Of a DNA stretch of 64,000 bases, positions 30,003-41,238 are shown piece by piece. Every line of letters begins with the position of its first letter. Positions within the stretch are counted from its first letter, which is position 1. The position numbers were made by a program, and so were the translations under genes. Below the pieces are notes generated by a model, which was not told the DNA's origin, did no database searches, and saw only the letters and a list, made by a program, of their open reading frames with translations. Source of the stretch: Taxillus chinensis (Eukaryota; Streptophyta; Magnoliopsida; Santalales; Loranthaceae); NCBI GenBank assembly GCA_023512835.1, contig CM042092.1:43232258-43296257 (forward strand), in the 5' to 3' direction.

Positions 30003-31028
30003 TGAGTGTCGTCAAACACTTGGCAAATAACCAAGTCTTTAAATGAAATAAGGATCACTCATGCGGACCAAATGCTTAAAGTTACAGACTAGGGAATCCG
30101 CATCTTAGACTTTAAATGGACTAAGTTAAATAGATGCGGGATAAGAATCCCAGTCTACATCTCGCACGGAGTAAGAGAAAATTATCGCGGAATAAAAAGC
30201 TATGTCTTCTACTCAAGCGGACTAAGGACAAAAAGACACGGAGTAAAGAATCCGAATCTTTCATACATGCGAAGTAAGGAACGACTTGTGCGGAATAAGG
30301 ACCCATGCCCTTTATTCACACGGAGTAAGGAAAAGAGATGCGGAGTAAGGAATCCGAACCTTTTATTCATGTGGAGTAAGGATGCACTAATACGGAGTAA
30401 ACCATCCAGCCTTTTAACTCATGCGGAGTAAGGAACTCATGTGGAGTAAAGAACTCGTGCGGAGTAAAGAAGCACTGATACAGAGTAAGCTCTCTGGACT
30501 TCTCATTCATACGGAGTAAGGAAGCGCTGACATGGAATAAGGATTCCAGTATCAAACTGACACAGAGTAAGCAACTACTGACATAGAGTAAGAATCCGAG
30601 TTTCATTAACACAGAGTAAGGAACTTCACGATTGATTAAGAAGACGCTACTTCAATGTATCAGCTTTGCATTCAAAGTCGTCAACTCGTTGTGTCCCGAT
30701 GTAAGACAAACTTGTTGAAAACATAAATTATCTTCCATGTGGAACACACGGAGATGTGGACGAACCTTTAATTGAAATTGGGATCACGCGAAGACACTTA
30801 TGTCCTAATATCCAAGATCTTGAGCTCCACATCCGCAGCAATTAAGGCAGAGAGATTTTCGAGGAATAGTCAACATCTTCCGCACAAAATAAGAACAAAA
30901 TACTTCCACTATCTAGTTATCTTTCGCACTGATTTTATCATTTAACCAGATAAGTGTTTTGCCAGAGACGAGCAAAGAGTTTTCAATTAGAGCCTATTCA
31001 ACCCCCTCTAGGCTCCCAGGGACCAACA
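30003..31028 (+). mobile_element. Solo LTR M (Copia-type), right segment
   Basis: This continues M from 1569. It ends CCTATTCAACCCCCTCTAGG then CCCAGGGACCAACA, a 3' end often seen on Sirevirus-like Copia LTRs, and is followed by GAGCA (31029-31033) and the resumed RT of element O. The TG(A)TTGG...CCAACA termini and the TSD support a solo LTR. Confidence 0.8.
30160..30625 (+). repeat. CGGAGTAAGGA word array in LTR M
   Basis: Roughly 19 copies of RCGGAGTAAGGA or close variants occur, most spaced about 20-30 bp apart, several continuing into AATCCG to form an imperfect palindrome (CGGA...TCCG). Spacing is irregular, so it is a dispersed word array and not a simple tandem satellite. Confidence 0.8.
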
Positions 31029-31033
31029 GAGCA

Positions 31034-31370
31034 TTTGCAAGTTGTGTTGCAGACCTTGCAGGAACACCGGTTATACGCGAAGTTCGCAAAATGTGACTTC
31101 TGGTTACAACAGTTGAACTTCTTGGGGCATGTGGTATCTTTAGAGGGTATCACAGTGGATCCTAAGAAGATTGAGGCAGTTATGTCATGGAAGAGGCCCA
31201 CGAACGTGTTTGAGGTTCGTAGCTTTCTTGGTTTTGACAGGCTACTATCGAAGGTTCGTGAATGATTTTTCCAGGTTAGCAACTCTTATGATGAACCTAA
31301 CCAGGAAAGGAGTTCCTTTTCTTTTGTATGATGCATGTGTGAGGGCCTTCCCTAAGGTATGAGTTATGTG
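31034..31370 (+). pseudogene. Element O reverse transcriptase, C-terminal part
   Basis: The frame at 30954-31265 becomes meaningful after 31029: [20 protein letters not shown] and [20 protein letters not shown] continue the RT cut at 1404. A 1-bp shift near 31240 moves [14 protein letters not shown] into the 31171-31362 frame, ending VPFLLYDACVRAFPKV. RNase H and integrase that should follow are absent. Confidence 0.9.
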
Positions 31371-31650
31371 AATGAGTGATGTTTTATGCATTTATTTTAG
31401 ATATGTTTTGTACCCATATGTAGTTATGCTATGCTTGAGATGTGGTTTAGCTTGTCGTTTGTTGGATCTTGTGCCAAATGGGGGTTCTTTTTGGCTTGTT
31501 GTGAGCTGCATTGCACTTGTGTGGTTGGTGATCATGTCACTGATCATGTTTTGTGTTTTGTTGATGTGTGGGGCTTGAGCTTGAATTTTTGCAATGTTTT
31601 TTGGGTAAGCATTTTATTTTCGAGGACAAAAAGTCCTCAGGTGGGGTGGA
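31371..31650 (+). other. Element O 3' noncoding region and polypurine tract
   Basis: This directly follows the RT remnant, so about 2.5 kb of RNase H, integrase and chromodomain is deleted. It contains TTTTCGAGGACAAAAAGTCC (31617-31636) and the purine tract AGGTGGGGTGGA (31639-31650). Confidence 0.75.
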
Positions 31651-31918
31651 TGTAAAGACCTGTGTTTGGGTTGATTTAAGAGATAGTCTTTAATCGGTAA
31701 TTAAGACATCATTTTGGCATCATGCACGGCGATATGAGCGTTTCGGTTATAGTTGGGCCCAATTCGGAGTTCGGGACCTTGAAAGGCTAGTTGTGTAATT
31801 TTGTGGGTTTATGAATTACTAGTAAATATAAATAGGGAGAGAGAGATAATCTCCCAGCGTGTGGTTATTTGTGGCGCACGACTTTGGTGAGAGAGAGAGA
31901 CAGAGAGAGAAAGAGAGA
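31651..31918 (+). repeat. Element O 3' LTR, first segment
   Basis: It starts TGTAAAGACCTG after the purine tract, has a TATA box TATAAATA (31827-31834) and a GA-rich leader. It is cut at 31918 by element E (TSD AGAGA at 31914-31918 and 40012-40016). Confidence 0.85.
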
Positions 31919-32310
31919 TGTAAGAACTCGTATTTGAGTGACATTGTAAGCTGATTTATTATTGAAGATGATAATATTTAAAAGGCGATATAATTGTTGA
32001 CGTGAGCGTTTTGGCTGGAAGTGGGTTTAGTTTGGAGCCTGAGGTTCCGCGAGGACATTTTAGTATTTTGAGTTTATTATTGAATATGATTATGATTATT
32101 AAAATAATTATTTTAATATGTTCTGTTATTATAATGATTATTAACAATATGATCATTTTAATATTTGAGGTCATTATAATTATAATGTTAAATTACTAAT
32201 AAAATTATTTAGGTATTTAGAGTTATTATTGTTATAATAATTAATATTATTACTGTTATTATTATTTATGTAATTATTGAGGTGATTATTATAATTATAA
32301 TTACTAATCC

Positions 32311-32341
<31 letters not shown>

Positions 32342-33065
32342 TTAAATGTTGTTATTATTATTATTATTAATTAAATTATTATCATTATTATTATTCTTAT
32401 TATTAAATCAAATAAGATATATTGATAAGTATAAAAGGGGAGCCTGGGTTAGAAACCTAGGTCAGTTGTGTGTGCGCAAAGCTTGGCAAGGGAGAAACGT
32501 TGTGTTTGAAGCCGTCGTGTTCTTCATCTCTCTAGTTTGAATCTAGGTAGGTGATTCCAAACTCTTCATTGTTCTATTTCATGAGGGCCCTGTTAGAGAT
32601 AAACGTTCATGTCGCTCACCCTCTTCGTGTTGTCGATATGAGTTTCAGTCCGTGAGCCGCTATATACCTTTCATCTTCTTAATCCTTTAAGGTGTCATCA
32701 AATTATTATTATTATTAGACATTATCATGCGTCGTTGTCCGATCTTCTGTCCGTGCTGCAGGGGTGTCATCGGTCCAGTCTCCCACTGCCTTGCTGGGGC
32801 GTCGTCCGCGCTGCAGGGGCGTGTCTTCCATGCGGCAGTGGAGGGAATATATATATATATATATATTTATATGAATATATCTAATTGGTTAGGTGTAATA
32901 TAAAATATATACACGTATATAAAATAACGTTACTTTATATGTATACATCCCGCAAATCTGTGTATATATTCCACAAATCCAATAATTGTGAACAAGTTAC
33001 TTTCCATAATTTGGGTTGCCCACACGTTGGTATCACTTTCCCTTCACACAATTAAGAATATTAGA

Positions 33066-33109
<44 letters not shown>

Positions 33110-34322
33110 CACAATGCGTCAGGGAGTTAGTATATATATTATTTTGTGAATGTGTGAGTGAAAATAATGCTACGTCTGATACCTTTGGGAAATGTATTTA
33201 AAGTATTAATTTTCAACACAAATATATATATATATATATTAATTGTGATATGTTAGTGCTAGATTGGTGATTTAATTGTTGTAAGGCTGTTGTACTGAGT
33301 ACTTGTTACTGGAAATTCAGTTTATTAATTATGTGTGTTGACTTTGTGATAAAATTGGTGTTTATTAATTTGTCATTTAAAAATATTATCGGAGGCTTGA
33401 TATTAATAGTTTGATATTAGAAACATTGTTTGTGGTACATTATTATTGGTTGGGTGATTTAAATGTTTTGTTAAGTTGTTGTGTTGAATACTGGTAAGTT
33501 GTAAAATTCTATTTATTGATTATATGTGTGGAATTAGTGGTGGAGCTAGTTGGGTTAATCGTGGGTCCCACATAGGGCTGGCAAGAGGCTGCTGGTCCCC
33601 TACATGCCTAGTTAACTCAAGTCCCATATGTGGCGAGTTGTCGTCAGGGATACTACAGGTCCCACATATGGCTATCTGGCAGTGACTGGAATCCTTGGAG
33701 TTGGATGTGGGAATCCCCTAGATGGTTGGATTGTTTGGTGTGTAGATTGTTCGGTGTGTACCCTTAATGAATGAAATGTAATGTGTGATATTGTGTTTTG
33801 TGTTTGAATGTAAGCTTACTGTCATAGAATAGGACACTACACTGACACAGGCATACACCGATCATGTAGACTTAGGATTTCATGTTATAGTGTGGTGAGG
33901 AGATGGAGATCACCTATTGGCATTTGTGCTCACCCCTACTTTGTTGACATGTTTCCGGTATCGACTCATTCGCTAGAGGCTGGTCCAAAGTTAATTGTTA
34001 TTTATTTCACATCTTGTTATAACTTCGTGTACGAATTTTGTGAGACATAATTGGTTTTTATTATTTGAATATTGGGACGAGGGTCCGTGAAAGTTGTATT
34101 AGCTTTATAGCATGACTCTATTATTAATAAATTATTTTCTTTAGTTTCATAGCATGTGGGAATGTACAGGAATACCCCTGATGTATGAATGTACATAAAT
34201 CTCGGACAGCACCCGCTGTGTAGTCTATATCGGTGCTAGTCACTAATCCCTTGACCCTTCGGGTGCATGCATGGGAAGTCACACCCTTAGTTCCGGTCCT
34301 TTCGGGATTTTGGGGTGTGATA
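31919..34322 (+). repeat. Element E 5' LTR
   Basis: 2404 bp. It contains ATT microsatellites (32220-32420), a TATA box TATAAAAG (32430-32437), CTGCAGGGGYGT words (32755-32820), and an (AT)n run (33067-33104). It ends GTGATA (GTGACA in the partner). It lacks the inverted duplication found in the 3' LTR. Confidence 0.88.
33066..33105. repeat. (AT)n microsatellite in element E 5' LTR
   Basis: About 20 AT dinucleotides. The equivalent run in the 3' LTR (38877-38926) is longer. Confidence 0.95.
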
Positions 34323-34325
34323 AGT

Positions 34326-34339
34326 TGGTATCAGAGCGG
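34326..34339 (+). promoter_or_regulatory. Element E primer binding site (tRNA-Met type)
   Basis: TGGTATCAGAGCGG starts three bases after the 5' LTR end and matches the usual initiator-Met primer site for at least 12 bases. Confidence 0.85.
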
Positions 34340-37300
34340 TCGATTTAGTGGACCTAGCATAGTAGGGTGATTGATTGAAACTTTGAAGCTCGGGAGACAT
34401 TAGGGAGGGCGCCTGATCAACGCAGTCCTTAATGGTGTCCTTGGTTACCTTAGTGTCAGTCAGATCATCTTAGGATGCATTGGGGTGGGTGCATACATGA
34501 CATGACATTGCTTGTACATTTAGGGCACTAGAATTGGTTGCGCTTGATACTCTGATGATGTTTGACTTTATAGCTGTGAAATTTCTTGAAATTGCTTGGA
34601 ATGATTTGCGTAGTTGCTTGTTAATGACTTACATGATTTTGGACTGACCTGTATTGTTTTGAGCTAATTCAAGTACAATATGCTATAGTATTATCTTTCG
34701 CTTGATGTTATTATGATGATGTGGTAGGGGAAATATGAACCCTACCAATTGTTCGATGGCTTAGGTAGCCAGTTAAATGATTGGGCAAATGTAATGGATT
34801 TCGGGGGAAAATGAACCCCACTGTGATATGATGAGGACCTATTGGGTCATGCTTGTTATGGGTGATTGCTTGATGGAAGTCTATAGGAAGGGAGCAATGT
34901 CCCATGGATGACAGTTAGGACTTATGAGTTCTATGTGGTGTAGACTTAGGGGTCACTACTTGGGAGTGATAATTGCATTTTATTTGTGCTTTATGATAAA
35001 TATTTGTGCAATAATTTAAACTTAATTGATTATTTTAATTGCATAAATTCTATTCATCGGTATTTTGAGCTTTAGTGTAATTTGTTTTTTTTAAATGCAA
35101 TTTTAGAGAAATTTAAAATTTACTTTGAGTGATTTGGATTGCGTGACATAATTTAATGCATTTTAAAAAAAATTCTTCCAAATTTCTTATTTTACCATGT
35201 TTTTGATTATTTTATAGAATTAATATTAATTTGTTGGATTTTTACTGTTTATTTATTTATCTATTTTAATATTAATTTTTGGACTAAGGAAATTTTGGGG
35301 AGAAGAGCTTTTGCATGTGGAGATATGCTTAATTTATTTTGGTGAGAGTTAATTATAAAAAGAAATGTGTGTGAGATTTACTTGGCATGAATTTATGGAA
35401 TTAAATTGATGGGTGTATGAATTGAGAGAATTAATATTTAAAAAAAATCATATGGGGTCACGAGTGAGGTAAAGTAATTTGTAATTATCTCTTGAAAAGG
35501 GTGTTAGAGCATACTTGTTTACTTGTTATGGACCTACGGGTCATGATTGTTTCTCCTATGATGCGAATTGATGTATCATGTTTGTCTACCGTGTGGTATA
35601 TAAAGTAGCAGCAAAAGGATTGGAAGGTTGGAAAAATGTAACTTAATAAAAGTAAAACATGAAGTACAACAATGGTAAATGATGGAATAAAATATTCAAG
35701 GATTAAATAGTGTAGTGAATATAATAATACGACAGAAACTAACAACTGTTATGACTAGCAATATATACTGATCAGATATTAGGCTTAAATATTATGAGAA
35801 AACCATGATGGGATTAGTAGATTCAATAATAGTTTATTTTCGTTTTAAGGCAATTAAAGGGTAGACGTGCCAATGAGTGGGGGAGATAGTGATGACATAG
35901 TCTTTTGGAATGGGAGTGGAGAATTCATATCCTTTCGATAAAATATTTTAATAACTTGTCTTTTCAAAAATGTTAATGAGTAGATGATTTAGAAGGTGAT
36001 TAAATAATCTGAGAAATAATGGGAGCTATATTTCTTATGACTTTAAGGTATAGTTAAATGTTGAATCTGTATATCGATTTTTTTCAGTCGTCGTATGTTG
36101 ACTTGGTTAAATGCTACTAGTCAGTTGAAATGCTATATAAGATTTTGGTTGAATGTTAGTGAATAGTGTTGAGCATTCTTGGGTATGCCATTTTCCTTGA
36201 CTCGATTGCCATTATAATTGTGTAAATATTGATGGGTTGTTGGCCTGCTTGTTTTTGAGTAGTTGCTCGTTGTTGGTTGCATGCACCTTGTGTGGTGTTG
36301 GCTTGTGGTGGACTGTATTGGTGCGTGTAACCGGTTATGGATAAAAATGGTAAATATACAATAAAACTAAAAAAACATAAATAATATACTTACAACACTA
36401 GCAACAATAGTAAATAAATGAATAAATAATGACGATCAACTCTGTGTTAAATATTATTGTGATTCATGTCGATTGATGTCAATGTGGATTACCACACTGT
36501 ATGATTGTTTGGATATTCTTCATATGATATGGCGTGCAAATGACATGTTGTGGACTTTTGCCTTGTTTTGGGGTATAGTTCTGTGATACGACTACATGAG
36601 TTATTTGATGTAATGTGAATGCATATTATTGTGTTGTGCTTGAAAGTGTGCTGTGTGGAATTGTGGGAGCCTGTGTGGCTGTGGAGCCTATGTGGCTGCG
36701 GCTCTGGAGCCTACTCGGGTGTGGCCTTCCTCCCATGTACGGGAGTGGATATTTGCATGATTGTTGATATTTTGATGTTGTTTTGTTTTGTGCTTTGTTT
36801 GTGATTCTTATCTGACTGATATATTGTTTCTAATATGTAATCATGATTTGTGAGGTAATGTTTCTTTGTTGCACTTGTTGCGGGCTATTGGTTAATTGGG
36901 AGTAGGTTGTTGGACCTTGGTTATGCAATGTTTACTTTTGGAGGTGAGTTTATCATATTGACTTGAGTGATAATGCTTTGATTAATTTTTGGGTTCTAGT
37001 GTTGACCCTTATTGTTTTGGGTTTGATTAGATTGCTTAGTTTTGATGGTGATGTTGGCACTAATTGGATGAATTTTAAGGTAGTATATGGTCGGTTGTGG
37101 AGTTGTTGGTATGGTGTTGTTTCTTTAATGATTCATTATGATGGTTATTTGGTGGATTAATTATAAGGGGTTACTTGTAGTGGTCCGATATTGGGTATTG
37201 GGCGTGTAGGGGTTGTGTGTAGTGAAATTTGTTGATTTGATTGGTTATTGAATTTTGATTAGTGATCGTATCAACTATGATTTGGTGATTTATGTTGAGC

Positions 37301-37516
37301 TGTCCATTCAACCTTATTATTGTGACCCTGGTTAACCGTAGTCTCGAGTTACCACTGGAGTCGGGCGAGTTTGTTCTGCGTTCCAAGTGACTTAACTAAG
37401 AATGTGTTAATGGCTAGGTGGGTCTCTTGATCCTATCAATGCAGTTAAAGACCTTTGTCATTCGGATTGTTAGTTCGTTTGTCTTTTCGGGACGAAAAAT
37501 CCTAAGAAGGGGAGAA
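34340..37516 (+). other. Element E internal region, non-coding
   Basis: This AT-rich sequence contains no frame above 90 codons and no gag or pol motif on either strand. A stretch at 36655-36730 repeats GGAGCCTGTGTGGCTGTGGA words like those in the element B LTR. Near 37484-37516 it contains TTTTCGGGACGAAAA and a purine tract AGAAGGGGAGAA, a complete pre-LTR signal. Confidence 0.7.
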
Positions 37517-37808
37517 TGTGAGGATTTTTCTCGGTGGTGGGAGCAAGTTTAGTATGATATGTATGTTAAAATGAGTACTCCCTGGACATGTGGTGGTTTT
37601 GTGAGGAGCATGATGTATGGTTGTTGCTATGTGTTGCTTATGTATAAAATATGATAAGCTATGTGAGAAATATGCTAGTGAAAACAATTGCATTCATTCA
37701 TGTGGGTAATCTGTTAGATATTGGATATGCGTAGTAACTGTGTGTGAGGATAGTATTTATGAGCACGTTTTGTCTTTTCAAGGATGAAAAGTTCTAAGGT
37801 GGGGAGGA
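37517..37808 (+). repeat. LTR stub and second polypurine tract in element E
   Basis: After the purine tract ending at 37516 comes TGTGAGGATT, which looks like the start of a different LTR. It runs 292 bp and closes with a second TTTTCAAGGATGAAAA hairpin (37774-37789) and purine tract AAGGTGGGGAGGA (37796-37808) before the real 3' LTR. E therefore appears to be a recombinant. Confidence 0.6.
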
Positions 37809-38874
37809 TGAAAAAACTCGTATTTGAGTGACATTGTAAGCTGATTTATTATTGAAGATGAAAATATTTAAAAGGCGATATAATTGTTGACGTGAGCGTT
37901 TTGGCTGTAAGTGGGTTTAGTTTGGAGCCTGAGGTTCCGCGAGAACATTTTAGTATTTTGAGTTTATTATTGAATATGAATATGATTATTAAAATAATTA
38001 TTTTAATATGTCCTGTTATTATAATGGTAATATTACCAATATGATCATTTTAATATTTGAGGTCATTATAATTATAATGTTAAATTACTAACAAAATTAT
38101 TTAGGTATTTCGAGTTATTATTGTTATAATAATTAATATTATTACTGTTATTATTATTTATGTAATTATTGAGGTGATTATTATAATTATAATTACTAAT
38201 CCTATTATTATTATTATTATTATTTTAAATGTTGTTATTATTATTATTATTAATTAAATTATTATCATTATTATTATTCTTATTATTAAATCAAATAAGA
38301 TATATTGATAAGTATAAAAGGAGAGCCTGGGTTAGAAACCTAGGTCAGTTGTGTGTGCACAAAGCTTGGCAAGGGAGAAATGCTGTGTTTGAAGCCGTCG
38401 TGTTCTTCATCTCTCCAATTCGAATCTAGGTAGGTGATTCAAAACTCTTCATTGTTCTATTTCATGAGGGCCCTGTTAGAGATAAACGTTCTTGTCGCTT
38501 ACCCTCTTCGTGTTGTCGATATGAGTTTTAGTCCGTGAGCCGCTATATACCTTTCACAAATTGTGATATCAACGTGTGGGCAACCCAAATTGTGGAAAGT
38601 AACCTATTCACAATTATTGGATTTGTGGAATATATACACAGATTTGCGGGATGTATACATATAAAGTAACGTTATTTTATATACATGTATATATTTTATA
38701 TTACACCTAACCAATTATATATATATATATATATAACGTTACTTTATATGTATACATCCCGCAAATCTGTGTATATATTCCACAAATCCAATAATTGTGA
38801 ACAGGTTACTTTCCACAATTTGGGTTGCCCACACGTTGATATCACTTTCCCTTCACACAATTAAGAATATGAGA

Positions 38875-38931
<57 letters not shown>

Positions 38932-40011
38932 TGTGATATGTTAGTGCTAGATTGGTGATTTAATTGTTGTAAGGCTGTTGTACTGAGTACTTGCTACTGG
39001 AAATTCTGTTTATTAATTATGTGTGTTAACTTTGTGATAAAATTAGTATTTATTAATTTGTCATTTAAAAATATTATCGGAGGCTTGATATTAATAGTTT
39101 GATATTAGAAACATTGTTTGTGGTACATTATTATTGGTTGGGTGATTTAAATGTTTTGTTAAGTTGTTGTGTTGAATACTGGTAAGTTGTAAAATTCTAT
39201 TTATTGATTATGTGTGTGGAATTAGTGGTGGAGCTAGTTGGGTTAATTGTGAGTCCCACATAGGGCTGGCAAGAGGCCGCTGGTCCCCTACGTGCCTAGT
39301 TAACTCAGGTCCCATATGTGGCGAGTCATTGTTAGGGATACTACAGGTCCCACATATGGCTATCTGGCAGTGACTGGAATCCTTGGAGTTGGATGTGGGA
39401 ATCCCCTGGATGGTTGGATTGTTTGGTGTGTAGATTGTTCGGTGTGTACCCTTAATGAATGAAATGTAATGTGTGATAATGTGTTTTGTGTTTGAATGTA
39501 AGCTTACTGTGATAGAATAGGACACTACACTGACACAGGCATACACCGATCATGTAGACTTAGGATTTCATGTTATAGGGTGGTAATGAGATGGAGATCA
39601 CTTACTAGACATTTGTGCTCACCCCTACTTTGTTGACATGTTTCAGGTATCGACTCATTCGCTAGAGGCTGGTCCGAAGTTAATTCTTATTTATTTCACA
39701 TCTTGTTGTAACTTCGTGTACGAATTTTGTGAGACATAATTGGTTTTTATTATTTGAATATCCGGACGAGGGTCCGTGAAAGTTGTATTAGCTTTATAGC
39801 ATGACTTTATTATTAATAAATTATTTTCTTTAGTTTCATAGCATGTGAGAATGTACAGGAATACCCCTGATGTATGAGTATACAAAAATCTCGGACAGCA
39901 CCCGCTGTGTAGTCTATATCGGTGCTAGTCACTAATCCCTTGACCCTTCGGGTGCATGCATGGGAAGTCACACCCTTAGTTCCGGTCCTTTTGGGATTTG
40001 GGGGTGTGACA
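37809..40011 (+). repeat. Element E 3' LTR
   Basis: 2203 bp, starting TGAAAAAACTCG (the partner has TGTAAGAACTCG) and ending TGTGACA, then AGAGA. It has a TATA box at 38313-38320. Between about 38555 and 38733 it carries sequence unlike the 5' LTR: an inverted copy of its own downstream segment. Confidence 0.88.
38563..38845. repeat. Inverted duplication in element E 3' LTR
   Basis: Left arm 38563-38676 and right arm 38733-38845 are inverted copies (GTGATATCAACGTGTGGGC ... GCCCACACGTTGATATCAC), about 113 bp each with few differences. The 56-bp spacer ends in an (AT)n run. The 5' LTR has only the right-arm version (near 32890-33045). Confidence 0.85.
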
Positions 40012-40016
40012 AGAGA

Positions 40017-40264
40017 CAGAGCTTGGAACTTGGGTTTTGAGGTTGATTCATCCGTAAAATCTTTACCAGGTAGGTGTTCCTATACCTCTGATCTCGATTA
40101 TGTTCTTCATATGCACATATTTTGCCATGATTTATAAAATCTGTGATATATACTGGTGGTTATGTGTTAATGTGATTTGGGGGTTTTATAACCGTGTATG
40201 GTATGACGGTGGAGAAGTCAACCACAAAAATCTAGATTTAGATCTAGATGGATATAATCGGAAA

Positions 40265-40295
<31 letters not shown>

Positions 40296-41238
40296 GTTTT
40301 GTTGTTACCGTGCGATTTAGAGGCGTTCAAGACGTGTTTTGAGGTATCTACTGCAGTCTGTTGAGTAAAAAGTGTGTTTGTGAGTGTTTGGGGGTCGCTA
40401 AGTTGATTCCAAATAAAGAATTGGCTAAAACAATGATGAACAGTACCCTGGGTGAAAGATCGAAGGTTCGGAGGTCGAGGGTCAAAGGCCAAGGATTAAA
40501 GTATCGAAGGCCGAGGGTCGAAAGATCGAAGGCCGAGGGTCGAAGGGTCGAAGGCCAAGAGTCAAAGGATCGGAGGCTGAGGGTCAAAAGGTGGAAGGTC
40601 GAGGGTCAAAGGGTCGAAGGGCCAAGAGTTAAAAGATCTTCAAGGTAGATCTTCAAGTCAGGATCTTTGAGGTTGCATTCTAGAATCTTCGAGGTAGATC
40701 TTCGAGGCAGAGCTCTGAAGCAGTGAGCTCCGAGGCAGGGTTGCCAAGAAGTGAACTCTGAGGCAGGGTTACGAAGCAGTGAGCTTCGAGGCAGAGCTCT
40801 GAAGCAGTGAGTCTTCGAGGCCGATCTTTAAGTCTTAGAGTCTGAGCTTCGAGTCACCGGGTCAGCAGTGCTATAACTTCAGGTTAGCAGTTCCACAGGA
40901 CATCAGGACTATTTACGTTGGAAACCTTTATGCCTCTCCGCACTTATTGGTGTTGGTGTGTTGGTATTGAACCTCGGGCTTAGTGACTTGTTTGTGTTCT
41001 CATCGTGCTGGATTGAGCTGTTGAGCTTGTGATAAAAGGCTATGGCCTGCGTGAGCTATTGAGCTCGTGGTGCTAATGCTAAGTGCCCTGAGCTAGAATC
41101 CTATTGAGGATCGTGAACAAGTTGTCCTGTTTGGATAGTCAGGGTCCTAATGTTTGTTTGCAGGCTTAGTCCTAATGATTATGCGCACTACACGGTGCAC
41201 GAGTACACTGAGCATATAGTATAGCCTTATATGGTTTG
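40017..41238 (+). repeat. Element O 3' LTR, second segment
   Basis: This resumes O after the E insertion. It contains a (GT)n run (40268-40295) and, at 40450-40860, an array of CGAAGG, CGAGGG and TCTTCGAGG words. It is cut at 41238 by solo LTR F (TSD GTTTG, 41234-41238 and 41891-41895). Confidence 0.8.
40450..40860. repeat. CGAAGG/CGAGG word array in element O LTR
   Basis: This is a purine-rich scrambled array (RTCGAAGG, GTCGAGGGTC, then TTCGAGGCAG) over about 400 bp. A related array occurs in opposite orientation within F (41645-41830). Confidence 0.8.

Larger units (their letters stand above)
31919..40011 (+). mobile_element. Element E: non-coding LTR retrotransposon
   Basis: E has 5' LTR 31919-34322 and 3' LTR 37809-40011, a tRNA-Met primer site and a purine tract, flanked by AGAGA. 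The internal 3.5 kb has no frame with retrotransposon motifs, so E would need proteins from another element, in the manner of large retrotransposon derivatives. Its TSD is low-complexity, but the termini (TGTAAGAACTCG and TGTGACA) agree with it. Confidence 0.85.

Noticed and set aside
30160..30625. CGGAGTAAGGA words with 20-30-bp gaps as a CRISPR-like array
   Set aside because: Word length and spacing are irregular, the word is only 11 bp, and the array lies in a Copia LTR bounded by a target-site duplication.
34340..37516. Possible genes in the internal region of element E
   Set aside because: The largest frame is under 90 codons, with no start context, domain or codon pattern; no retrotransposon motif was found on either strand.
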